Below, piece by piece: positions 20,443-31,354 of a DNA stretch of 64,000 nucleotides. The DNA is from Dryomyza anilis (Eukaryota; Arthropoda; Insecta; Diptera; Dryomyzidae). The stretch is taken from contig OX638133.1 in NCBI GenBank assembly GCA_951804985.1, forward strand, positions 3,058,501 through 3,122,500, read 5' to 3'. Positions within the stretch are counted from its first letter, which is position 1; every line of letters begins with the position of its first letter. A program made the translations under genes and the position numbers. Below the pieces are notes generated by a model. It was not told the DNA's origin. It saw only the letters and a list, made by a program, of their open reading frames with translations, and did no database searches.

Positions 20443-23400
20443 ATGGAGAACGAAGCACCATCAGGTTCCAATGAGTAAGTTATTTTGTTGTTATTTAACA
20501 TTGATTTTATTTTTCACACCGCTTATCTCTATATATTCGTCTTTTGCTAGAGTTAAGTATTAATTTGTCTTTATATTTGTTTCTTTTTTGGTTGTTATTT
20601 TTTTACTTGTTGTGCGCATATTGTGCACAATAGGTCCTTTCTGCGCTACTACATCGCTTTTGTGTCGAGTCAGCAGCAGCTAACCAACTGTTGGCGGTTT
20701 GTGGTCGACTGCGGTTGCTGCGAGTTAAACTAACCGTTGAAAGTTTTTGCCATTCAAAACGCAACCTTCCGTTCATTATTTAGTACCGCGTAGCAGGGCG
20801 TATATATATTAAAGCAAAACAACTGAGAAAAGTTTTCCTTCTACATAATCGATAAAGGAAAGATTTGCGCCTATACAAGAAGTTTCATGTATACAATTTG
20901 TTGTTTGCGCCAAACTGTGAATTGCTTTATTGCTGTAATTAGGGGCATTGAATGCAACAAGATAAATATCTATTTTAATAAGTATCAAATTAATGTTACA
21001 TCCCATAGATTGAGGTCATAAAATAAAAATAATTAATTGGAATTGAGATTTATACATTTGAAATTTAAAAATGCCCTAAATATATTGAGATTTGTATAGA
21101 AAAATGGGAATCCCACGATTGATATAGAAAATGTTTAAATAAAGCCCAACCAGCGCTTTTATTCAATCGTTTAATTCAGGTTTTATTCCTAATTTTATTT
21201 TTTTCCATTATCAAAAGAAAAATTTTAGATATACCTTTCGAAATTTCTTAATTTTAAATCTTATTTGGAATTTTCTCAATTTCAGATGTAAAAAAATCTC
21301 AATTTAATTTCGAATTTGACAATTTCAAAGGGAAAAATCTCAATTTCATTGAAAGTTTTTCAATTTTAAATTAAAATTTCAATTTCTTTTGATTTTTTTT
21401 TAATTTTAAGATCCAATTTCAAATGGAAAAATCTCAATATTACTCAATTTCATTTGAAATTTTCTGAATTACATATGGAAAACCTCAATTTCATTTGCAA
21501 TTTTTCAACTTTAAATGGAATATTTCAATTTAATTTGTAATTTTCCCAATTTAAAATAAAATATCTTAATTTATTTTGGAATTTTCCTAATTTAAAATGA
21601 AATAAAGGGTTTTTCAATAAGAGCGCTACAAAAGTTTTTTTTTAAATAAAACAAAAACGGGTTTGGATATCAATGAAATTCTTTATTCCTGTAAAAGTAC
21701 GTTCGATGCAATTTTGTATGGAACTCGATTTCTTTTGCATGGCCACCACAAGCACGCTTGCAGAAGTCCAGACGCTGAACCCAATTTTCGACGGTTTTCA
21801 AGCATAAATCGGCCGATACTGCTGCAATTTCACGTTCGATATTCGTACGAAGTTCATCAATCGTCGCTGGCCATAGACTTGACGTAGCCCCACAGGAAAT
21901 AGTCTAACGGCGTCAAATCGCACGATCGAGGCGGCCAATCGACTGGGCCATTTCGTGAGGTAACACGTTCTCCAAACTTGGTTTGCAATAAATTGATTGT
22001 GGAATTCGCTGTGTGTCTTGTGGCGCCGTCCTGTTGGAACCACATGTCCTCCAAGTCCATATCATCCAATTGGGGCCAAAAATATTCGGTTATCATTGAA
22101 CGGTGGCGATTCCCATTCACAGTAACGTGCCGGTCTTGATCATCACGGAAGAAGTACGTCCCAATGACGCCGCAGGCCCATAAACCGCACCAAACCGTAA
22201 TTTTTTCGGGATGCAATGATGACTCATGGAGTACGTGTGGATTGCTGTCTGACCAATAACGCATATATTGTTTATTGACGAAGCCATTCAGCCAGATATG
22301 AGCCTCATCGCTGAAGATGATTTTTCGATGAAAATCCGAATCATTTTCAAGTTGTTGCTCAGCCCAATTCACGAACATACGACGCTTCTGGTGGTCAAGC
22401 GGCTTCAGTTCTTGCGTCAATTTGATTTTGTAAGGGTGTAGGCCAAGATCTTTTAGCAAAATTCGCCACAAGGAATACACAGAGATGCCTAACGCTTGAG
22501 AACGACGTGTGGGCTTTCTTCAACTGAAGCCTCAGCGGTAGCAATATTTTCGACACTACGGGCACTTCTTTGTCTCACGGGCACGGGAACATTTTGTACT
22601 GTGCCTGTGGATTCAAATCTTTCCACTAGACGCTCAATTGTTGATTTGCTAGGACGATTATGACGACCACAAATTGGACGTAGCGCTCTTAACTTGAGGC
22701 CACTGACTCCGAATTTCGGTAGTAAATTTTAATAATTTCGAATCGTTGTTGGCTCGTATATCTTTCCATCATGAAATGGCATACCTTACTGAAGAGAAAT
22801 GTCAAAAGAACGGCAAGAAATATGGCGTCCTTTGCTGTCCCTGTCGCTCTACTTTTGTAGCGTCTCATTTGAAAAACCCTGTAACTGAATTTCATTTGTA
22901 ATTTTCCCAATTTAAAATGGAATATCTCAATTTAATTTGGAAATTTCCTGATTTAAAATGGAATATCTCAATTTTATTTCAAATTTTCTCAATTTCGAAT
23001 GAAAAAATGTCAATTTTATATGAAAATCTTCCAATAAATATTTTTAAAATCCCATTTTTTTGAAATTTGACCAATTTCAAATTTAAAAATCTCAGTTTTA
23101 CTCAATTTCATTTAAAATTTTCTCAATTTCATATAGAAAAATCTCAATTTCATTTAAAATTTTCTCAATTTAAAATGAAATACATCATTTTCATAATTTC
23201 AATTGGAAATGGTGTTGTTATATATATTTGTTGGCCTATTTAGCCTTTTAGGTTTACAAATAAATGAAAGTTTTGAAAAGTTAAAATTCCTCATTTGTGC
23301 CATCGTCCCACATCCAGCTGCTTACTTTATAAATGATTTTGTGTACGTTTAGTAATATGAAAATAATATATCACAGTTTTCCTGTTTTACCCCCACCTCC

Positions 23401-24374
23401 AACCTCCTTTCCCAGCAACAACAATCAACAGGACATGGCCCAGAAGCGTCTGCAGCAAACACAGGCCAAGGTGGACGAAGTGGTTGGCATTATGCGCGTG
23501 AACGTCGAAAAGGTCTTGGAACGCGATCAGAAACTGTCAGAGCTGGGTGATCGTGCCGATGCACTGGAGCAGGGAGCCTCACAGTTCGAGCAACAGGCTG
23601 GCAAACTGAAGCGCAAGCAATGGTGGGCCAACATGAAGATGATGATCATTATGGGTGTGATTGGTGTCGTTTTGCTGATTATTATTATTGGTAAGTAAAA
23701 CGAACGAGTTTAATATTTAATATAATTACTAAGCAAAGCTTTTACTAAACATTCATCAACTAAAAAACACACAAAAAAATAAAATGCACACTTAGGCGGT
23801 TTAGTTCAGATTTGTCACTCGTCACCAATGCATTATTTACATCATTATCACTGACTAACGCAACCTAACAGCGCGGTGAAAGGTCTTTGTCGTCTGCCTT
23901 ATACGCGTCCGCTGAACAATTGAATTTATTTCTATTTCCAGTGATGCTTTTTTATTGATGTACCTACCGTCCGTGCGCCACTTAATATATTCTACACTAT
24001 TTACCACATAATTCCTTTCTAACCAACCAACCGATTCAGACAGCCTTTTAGAAAGTTTTTGAATTTATGTTTTGTAAAAATCATAGCTGCATTTTAGAAA
24101 TACGTTTGTGTTTTTGCCAGCCAGTAAGTAATCCGACTGCAAAACACAATTGTTTTAAAGCAAACTGTGTTTGCTGCACTTGCCTCACATCACAGCAAAA
24201 CGCCTCCTCTCAAAGCAATTGACTTAATACATTTTATATTGATTTTTATTCTGTTTCTCTTCTTTTTTTTTAGTTTCGCTTATGCCGGCCAGCAGTGGCA
24301 GCACTGAAGTACATGCTGCAGTGACTGCAGCGCCTGCTGCTGCTCCCGCTCCTGCCGCAGCACCAGGCAACTGA
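20443..24374 (+). CDS. Syb: synaptobrevin (VAMP), R-SNARE, 3 coding exons, 148 aa
   Basis: Coding exons: 20443-20474, 23377-23690 and 24274-24374, all GT/AG, in frame, TGA at 24372. Synaptobrevin is the vesicle SNARE that pairs with syntaxin and SNAP-25-type partners to drive membrane fusion. The N-terminus [11 protein letters not shown] is followed by a proline-rich FPVLPPPP. The SNARE motif spans about residues 36-93 with the zero-layer arginine R60 in [11 protein letters not shown], then the juxtamembrane KLKRKQWW and a C-terminal membrane anchor (about 95-116). The 30-residue tail after the anchor is alanine/proline-rich ([17 protein letters not shown]), as in Drosophila Syb rather than nSyb. 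The sequence from [20 protein letters not shown] onwards is nearly identical to the Drosophila protein. Alternative acceptor (23416) and alternative last exon (23942) are described separately. Intron 1 hosts an antisense rosa mariner. Confidence 0.95.
21190..23200 (+). repeat. degenerate A/T minisatellite in Syb intron 1, split by a mariner
   Basis: Words of the kind aaatggaatatctcaatttaa and ttcatttgaaattttctcaa recur every 20-40 bp at 21190-21604 and again at 22882-23200, on both sides of the rosa element. This shows that the transposon landed inside a pre-existing array. Similar sequence fills intron 2 of the GalNAc-transferase gene. Confidence 0.55.
21605..22881 (-). mobile_element. rosa-type (DD41D) mariner, near full length, in Syb intron 1 (antisense)
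   Basis: Terminal repeats agggtttttcaataagagcg (left) and, reversed, cagggtttttcaaatgagac (right), followed by gctacaaaag, are bounded by TA on both sides (21603-21604, 22882-22883), the Tc1/mariner target duplication. The minus strand encodes a transposase starting [20 protein letters not shown]. The catalytic triad blocks are [21 protein letters not shown] and [13 protein letters not shown]. There are 41 residues between the second and third aspartates, the spacing that defines the rosa-like DD41D group. One base is missing near 22697, about 13 bases near 22520, and a shift follows within the last third, so it is inactive. The frame 21857-22480 is the longest intact piece. Confidence 0.92.
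23377..23416 (+). promoter_or_regulatory. Syb: tandem 3' splice acceptors of Syb exon 2, 39 nt apart
   Basis: The upstream acceptor tatatcacag ends at 23376 and gives residues [15 protein letters not shown] second acceptor, preceded by a long pyrimidine tract and ending cccag at 23415, would join exon 1 in the same phase and remove exactly 13 codons. The result is ...[13 protein letters not shown]. Both products keep the SNARE motif. Confidence 0.6.
23942..23958 (+). CDS. Syb: possible alternative last coding exon of Syb (VMLFY ending)
   Basis: An acceptor tatttccag ends at 23941. Joined to the exon ending at 23690, the split codon becomes GTG and the frame reads V-M-L-F-Y-stop. The resulting 120-residue protein would end just after the membrane anchor instead of carrying the 30-residue A/P-rich luminal tail. 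Vertebrate VAMP1 and Drosophila syb are known to have alternative C-termini, so this is plausible, but only the splice site and frame are seen here. Confidence 0.45.
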
Positions 24375-25064
24375 GTTCTGCTGCAAATCTTCACATTGTC
24401 AACATATATGATGCTGTTCTATAGAAATTCTGCTTTTTTTTGTGTCTGCATTATAAAATTTAACATAACAAAGTGTCAACAACAACAACAACAGCAATAA
24501 CTATCAACAGCTAACTCTGATTCCCACTCTGTTAACAACTTTTGCACATCGTTGCTCAAATTTATCGCAGTGTTTATTTCTTTTTCAATTTTCTTGTATT
24601 TGCATTAGTTGTAATTTTTCTTTTCTATTCTTTCATTTTATTTTACTTTTGGAAGTATGGATTTAAAATAATATATAATATTGTCTGTCTTTGTAATATG
24701 CCTTACAACATACCAAGTATTTGAATAGTTTGCTGTATGCACAAAAACATTTCCGAATGTTTAAGCTACGATTGGTTGCGCTAAATATAAATTTAACATC
24801 GAAGTATTTACACAACATACACAATTTACTTATAAACTATGCACTTAAATATATATAAAACATATTAATAACTTGTAAAAATATATTATTTATATTTAGT
24901 AAATTATCAAGTGTATTTTTTTTTTCATTCAAATCTAATGCTTCCACTTTATTAAAGTGTGAATTATACACAATATAATGTTATTATTCATTTAAAGGTT
25001 TTATATAATAAGTTTTGGAAAATGTAATGTTTGTGAGTTTGTGGTAGGTTTTTTTGTATTTAAT
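24375..25064 (+). other. Syb 3' UTR and flank
   Basis: Contains a (caa)n run around 24476-24495 and ATTAAA near 24951 as a possible poly(A) signal. No frame with coding character. Confidence 0.4.
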
Positions 25065-25200
25065 CAGCCTAACCAATAAACGAAATAAAGTCGACTCTAA
25101 AGATAGTATCAGCTTTTCCGACAATTTTCTCTAGTATTTATTTGTCAAAAAGCTGATACTTTCTTTAAAGTCGACATTATTTCGTTTATTGGTTAGGCTG
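25065..25200. mobile_element. short MITE, almost a perfect hairpin, CAGCCTAACCAATAA ends (copy A)
   Basis: The 136-bp element begins CAGCCTAACCAATAAACGAA and ends in its reverse complement TTCGTTTATTGGTTAGGCTG. Inverted homology continues inwards for about 55 bp per arm (ataaagtcgac, ctaaagatagtatcagcttt), leaving a small loop. AAT flanks both ends. A longer relative lies at 30412-30709 and a fragment at about 29266. No coding capacity. Confidence 0.85.
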
Positions 25201-25375
25201 AATAACACTACCCAAACGATTTTTGCCATGGACATTCCATACTTCAATTCTATATAACTCACTAGTGCTGGTTTTGACTGCATACTCAGTTTTTCTATTG
25301 CGTAACGTTTTTGAATAAAAAATAAAGTACTGTTGAAATGTTTCAATGTTTATTCCAATTTTCAACACTAATTTT

Positions 25376-25770
25376 TAGGGCTGTGCCATTAATCAAAATC
25401 TTCATTTATCAGAATTGATTAATCAGAAACCCTGATTAATCAGAATTTTGATTAATTGAAAACGAAACAATTTTATTCAATAACATTTGAAAATTTTGTC
25501 AACTTAAATAAAGTCAAAATTTATTTTTAAAATAATTAAAAAAAAGTGTTTTAGTAAAGTATTTTGAAATATTCCGCGACGCAAAAGTTGATTAATCAGA
25601 ATGCTAATTAATCAATTAGTTACAATTTTGATTAAACAGAATCATGATTAAGTGATTAATCCAAAATCTTGATTAATCAATTTATCAGAAATTAATTAAT
25701 CAATTTATCAAAAATTGATTAATCAATTTTTCAGAAATTGATTAATAGTTTGATTAATCGCATAGCCCTT
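25376..25770. mobile_element. hAT-type MITE relic, TAGGGCTGTGC ends (copy B)
   Basis: The left end TAGGGCTGTGCCATTAATC and right end GATTAATCGCATAGCCCT match the element at 17137-17599, and the body again consists of gattaatcag-type words. No clear 8-bp duplication remains, so this copy is older or its ends have decayed. Confidence 0.7.
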
Positions 25771-25782
25771 CTTTTAATAAAT

Positions 25783-25959
25783 TTAATTATAATATAATAG
25801 TTTGGCACTACAGTCCTATAAGAACTTAGGCCGAGCTCTCACCATTTTGAGCTGTGCGTGTTATATTTGTACTCAAAGGGGTGGGATCTACAGTTTATTG
25901 GCGAAACCGAACGGCGGGAGAGAGCTTTTCATAGGTAATGTTTTACTCTCGTAGGTTTG
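25783..25959 (-). mobile_element. tRNA-derived SINE, 5'-truncated (copy 2)
   Basis: Read on the minus strand the copy begins inside the body at caaacctacgagagtaaaac and continues through gcacagctcaaaatggtgag to the agtgccaaactattatatta tail. The tRNA-like head is missing, as expected from incomplete reverse transcription. Confidence 0.8.
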
Positions 25960-26729
25960 ATTTAAATTTAATTAAGCAACGTTATTATCTAAAAAAAAAA
26001 AGTTAATTTGATTAACACAATTTTTTCCAATACCAATAGGTGAAGGGACATTTCGAAAATTTGTTTAGACAGAAAATTCTATTAAAACGTTTTTATTAGC
26101 TCGCCTTTTGTCTGTTCGGTACAAATTTTGTAATTGTTTTAAACTTACTTCCCGATGAGCTAGAAATTTGAAATTTAAACAAAGCCGATATTATCGATTT
26201 CTGTACGTCTGTTCTTCAAGGTTTTATCATCATTTTTAAGGTATTCGGGTGTTCGAATTCTATCACACAAAATTCAAACTGACCCAAAAAAAACGTATAT
26301 AAAAAATATTATTTATTTAATTTGTTTTAATTTGTAATTTTCTTTATGTCAGTTTAAGAACAAAAATTAAAAAATAATATACTCGAGCATTAACAATATA
26401 CAGGCCACTCCACACCAAATCGACCAAAATTTCAGATTTTACCTTTTCGATTTCAATAAAGTTTGGACAACTGATAAAGATTATTGAGATATGATCCATT
26501 GACCATTTATTTTTTTATTTTTTTTCGATTACTACCTTCAGAGATACAGTGGTTCAAAGTTTGAACCACTAGCCGAGGTTCGAACCTGCGATACTCAACT
26601 AAATTCGTTGTCACCATATCAGTAACATTCACTAGTATGTATGCTCGCTATATAATTCGAAACGTGCTTTTCGACGGAAGTTTGTTTATATAGCACTAAT
26701 AGTGAATGATAAATTACAACTTAAATGTA
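25960..26729. other. intergenic, nothing recognised
   Basis: No gene or repeat boundary found on either strand. Confidence 0.5.
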
Positions 26730-28333
26730 CAGTTAATCATAAAAGTTTAAGTACACTCTATTATTTACTACAAAAGTAAGTAAAGAACCCTTATAATGTT
26801 CATATTTTTTTAAAATATCGACTATTTAAGATTCTTGGATATCTTGTTAACAATAATCTGTCAAAAAAAATAATATATTGTAATGAAATACAAAACATGT
26901 TGCAATAAAACTTACAAATCTTATAATATTGTATCAAAAAGTGCCGTAATAATACAATAATACGGAAAACAATGTTTGTATTGTCATCAAACAATTGAAT
27001 AGGTTGCTGAAATACTTATTTTAAATTTTAAATTATTTTAATTTTAAACAATTCGGTGTGCCTAGTTAAAATGGGTAAAGGACGTGAAATTTCGCTAGAA
27101 ATACGCCAATTAATTATTAAATTGTATTTGGAAAAAAATCCTTAAGAGAAATTGGCAGAATTATTGGTAACCACATTCCAGTGTCCAAACAATAATAAAA
27201 TCTTATGGTAACTCGGGAAGTTTACAACCAAACCCACGTTCAGGCAGACCGAAGAAGTTGACTTCAAAAGAAGAGCGTTATATTGTCAGTACAGTGCAAA
27301 CAAATTCCAAAAAATTTGCACCAAAAATAGCTGCAGATATTGAACAATCCTTTTCAAAATCAGTAAATCCACAAACCGTCCGCAATGTGCTTCATCATGC
27401 CGGTTATAATGGAAGAGTAGCTAGACGTAAACCATATATTTCTGTAGTAAATAAGAAGAAAAGGGTGGATTTCGCAAAGGAATATTTGAACAAGACGGAG
27501 GATTTTTGGAATTATGTGGTGTTCAGTGATGAATCAAAATACAATATATTTGGATCCGATGGGCGTAGCATGGAGTGGAGAAAACCCAACAAAGAATTTG
27601 AAGAGGAAAATTTGTTGCCGACAGTAAAACATGGTGGAGGAATGTTATGGTTTGGGGGTGTATGTCGGCATTTGGAGTTGGGAATTTAGTATTTATTGAT
27701 AGTAGAATGAGCAAAATGGATTATCTGAATATTTTGAAAGATAATTTAACTGCCAGTGTGGACCAAATCGGGATAGAGAGATCTAAATACCATTTTCAAC
27801 AAGACAACGATCTCAAATACATCTCTTTAGTAGTAAAAGAATGGATGCTGTATAACGTACCACAGCAACTAAAGACTCCTCCCCAATCTCCGGATTGAAC
27901 ATTTATGGGAACTTCTTGAGAGACGCATAAGAAAAAACGAGATTTCGTCCCCCGATTCTTTAAAGAAAGCATTAACTGAAGAGTGGAATAAAATCAGTGC
28001 AGATGATACAAAAAATCTGGTTTTAAGCATGAATCGTCGTATGAAAGCAGTTATTAATTCCAAGGGTTACCCTACAAAATATTAATAATAAAATATATAT
28101 TTTTTTAATTAATTAACTAAATGTACGTAAACTTTTTTGATTTAAAATTTTTGGGATTTGGTTTGTTTTTCTTAGTAAATATCCTTTTCTACTTTTTAAT
28201 GTTTATATATGATGAAAAATAATTAACCTCAACAAAATAAAATATTTAACTCTAATAATATTAAACATATTAACATCTTTTACTATCATTTCTTTTCAAT
28301 AGTAACCTGTACGTAAACTTTATTGATTAACTG
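26730..28333 (+). mobile_element. Tc1-like (DD34E) transposon, 1.6 kb, inactivated
   Basis: The ends CAGTTAATCATAAAAGTTTA (left) and, reversed, CAGTTAATCAATAAAGTTTA (right) are bounded by TA at 26728-26729 and 28334-28335. A further internal copy of the terminal word (gtacgtaaacttttttgatt) at about 28130 suggests a repeat within the end. The transposase would start at 27071 (MGKGREISLEIRQLIIKLYL) and end at 28085. Recognisable blocks: a helix-turn-helix region with NPRSGRPKKLT, VVFSDESKYNIF with the first catalytic aspartate, FQQDND with the second, and IEHLWELLERRI near the third acidic position. At least three frameshifts (near 27142, 27655 and 27893) break it. Confidence 0.88.
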
Positions 28334-28690
28334 TACATAATTTAAATCAAAATGTTGAACATTTAAATCTAAATCGATTTTTAACTTAAAAGTTTAAATT
28401 TATGGTCCAGTAAAGTATAAAATATATATATTAAAATTAAGAAATTCATCTTGAAAGTTGAAATTTTCCAATGCATACATTTTTCAACCATCCAGGTAAA
28501 TAAAAATCAACCAAGATGTTTAAAAATTTAAAGTTTTCAACTTGGAATGTACATAATTTAAACAAAAAGGTTGAATATTTAAATCTAAATGGATTTTCAA
28601 CTTGATAGTTTAAATTTATGGAGTTGAAAGTAGAAATACATACATTTTTCAACTATACACAAGTTAAATAAAAATCAACCAAAATTTTTA
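28320..28690. repeat. direct duplication next to the Tc1 element
   Basis: gtacataatttaaatcaaaa at 28333 recurs as gtacataatttaaacaaaaa at 28549. Both continue through aaatctaaat(c/g)gattt, agtttaaatttatgg and acatttttcaac...aaataaaaatcaaccaa. Two units of about 216 bp, partly diverged. Confidence 0.65.
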
Positions 28691-30411
28691 AAAATCGTTT
28701 TTTTAACAAAAAAAAAAAATTACATAGGTTTGAAAAATTAACCTGAATTTTTGACCGCGAACATCGATATTTTTTAAAATATCAATTGGTTGGATTTTTG
28801 ATTTTCTACAAATTACATACATACAAATGAAATACGAAAAATCTACAGTACTGTTTTGGTTTCGATATTGAAGGTCAAATAAATTTACTAGTATTCTGTT
28901 ATTGAGTTATTTTAAGTGCTCAGGTAACACTCAAAAATATGACTCATTTAAGAGTCTTATAACCTTTTATTCCGCAAACATTTGTTGGTGAGAATAAAAA
29001 TAATATCTTCTTAATAAAATTCTGATAAACAAATTTAATGTACTCATCGAACATTTTAAACGTTTTAATATATTAGAAAAATGCAAAATATTTTTTTGAA
29101 ATTTTTAAAATTTGCGCGAGGTAAATTTTAAGAAAAAAAAATTGAAAAAGGAATGATTCCTAATATATAAAATACACCCAAAAAAGCATTAACTTTTAGA
29201 TTATATAACATCCTGGTCACTCGATATCAGTGTGTTTACCATCATTACTGTTGATTAATTATTTATTAGGCTGAACAACATATGTTCGCGCGTGCTTCCG
29301 AATACAACAAGAAGCTCTTCAGTATTAAGTATGGAGTGTGTTTGCTTAAAACATGCCTGGTCCTTGTGTATTTTAGTCAAATTTAAGTACAAACAAAATA
29401 ACACAAACCGAGAAGCAGGTGCACTTTAAAAACAGATTACTAATATTTAGTAAAATTTACGCATAATAGCAAACATTTAACTTATTTAACTTATTCAAGT
29501 CAAAAATTTCTTATTAATAAGAAGCTGCTTTTCGAAGAATTTAATTTAGCCGAAACATGTTACCTTGGATGATTTTAATGCGAGGCAACCTCTTCTGCAT
29601 TGCCATAAATATCTGTTTGTATCCTTGCAGCATGTGGAGTATGTTTAATTAAATTGTTTAGAATAGCTTTAGCTTTCATCAGCTGTTCTACAAATAGACT
29701 GCAATATGTATGTCAACCAGTTAAAAACAATAAGGGCTCCATATGTCGCCCTCGGCGCCTTCTTCATTACAGCCTAAGCACATTTAAAAGGTTCGTTTTA
29801 TTATTATTTGTTTTTTTTTTCACAAAAGGTAACTTTTATTACAGCACAGCTCGTTACACACAAGAAACGACACCATGGCACAGCACTTAATTTAATCAAT
29901 ATTTTGCATCTGTTGAAGGTGAAGGTCAACCGACGGACTTGACGTAAACATCGGTCCACAAAGCTACTTCAAGACCTTTGACCGCATTTGATGCGTTAAA
30001 AAAATAAAATAAAAACGCCACTTGTCCACGTGTTTAAAACCAAGCAAATAACATAGTCACGGGGCAGGCGGAGGGTCGAAGACAACCGAAAAAAATCAAT
30101 GATTTTGTTTATTATTCACAGTTGAATCGTTTGTGCGAATAGTATATAATGGTGATGACAACCGACGTGCTGCACTATTCGCGAACTACTGAGACCAACA
30201 GAACGAATATTGGTGAAGACAACAGTACAGATGCCTGATACACGGAAGACTACGTGCCAAATGTGACAGCATCTGGCGTAGGAATTGTGTGGACCAATAT
30301 GCTCTCTGAGGCACCGAGTGGCACGTGAGCGAAATGCGCTCTTTTATCCTGACAACAGAGTTATACAGGGTACCGGATATTGTGTTTGTTATATTCATTT
30401 TTGAATTTCCT
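28691..30411. other. intergenic, no gene recognised
   Basis: The stretch 29570-30380 is somewhat less AT-rich (for example ggggcaggcggagggtcgaa), but no frame on either strand resembles a known protein. A short fragment of the CAGCCTAACC MITE (attaggctgaac) occurs near 29266. Confidence 0.45.
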
Positions 30412-30709
30412 CAGCCTAACCAATAATCGAAATAAAGTCGACTTTAAAGATACCTCCTTATATTGTAAAACGAAACGAATTCAAACGAACTCAAAACGAA
30501 CTAATTTCAGATTTTGCTTGCATTGAATGAAATAAAAACGACGACAAAATTAACAAGTAATCAAATACTGTCAAAGGAATATTTGACGACTCACTTTCCG
30601 TTTCGTTTTGTTTAACAAAATAGCTTTTTGACAAATTAATATATAGGAAAAATGGTCAAAAAAGATATTATTTTTAAAGTCGACTTTATTTCGTCTATTG
30701 GTTAGGCTG
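30412..30709. mobile_element. MITE with CAGCCTAACCAATAA ends (copy B)
   Basis: The left arm CAGCCTAACCAATAATCGAA, followed by ataaagtcgactttaaagat, is matched by the right arm tttaaagtcgactttatttc, followed by gtctattggttaggctg. The inverted ends are about 40 bp. At 298 bp this copy has a unique centre that copy A (25065-25200) lacks, so A is an internally deleted derivative or the two are sister MITEs. Confidence 0.8.
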
Positions 30710-31349
30710 AATTAATTCAAAAATGTGACTGATTGATTTTTAATTTACTGCCTCTTTCTGTATTTCGAAACCAAAGACTATTAGACGAAAGTGACGTAAT
30801 TTTCAAAATCAATTTCAAAGTTTTAAAAGTCAAATAACATGAACTCAAAATTGTAGTGACGAAATTTTGACGTCAAATTTTCGTTTTGCCATTCGTTTCG
30901 AAATACAGAAAATGGGTATTAATGATGAAATATTGTCGACGCCTCTTTCTAGGTGTTACAAATCTATGACTAAATTGAATATACCCTGTCACTTGTAGTA
31001 TAGGGTAAAAAAATATAAAGATATTAATTTAAAAATTTTCTTGACTAAAATTTAATTTTTCTATTAGTTTTTCAACCTTCATTAAAACCGTCTTAAACCC
31101 GAAACCGTATATTTCGGTTTTGGATATCGGTTAATTTCTGGTTTGAGTTTAGTGGCGATTATATTTGTATAAAACCGTGAAATTAAATTATAAAATTAAT
31201 TATATTCATATCTAATAAATTTTCTGATATTTTCAAAATTCCAAATAGACACAAATATAAAAAATAAACTCTTCGTTTTCGAGTAATCTCAAAATATATA
31301 GCTTGAGGAATAATTTGTTTACGATAAATTCTACGATTTTCAATTTTCG
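30710..31349. other. intergenic, nothing recognised
   Basis: AT-rich with some accgaaaccg/ttcggttttgg words near 31085-31150. No gene. Confidence 0.45.
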
Positions 31350-31354
31350 TTACA

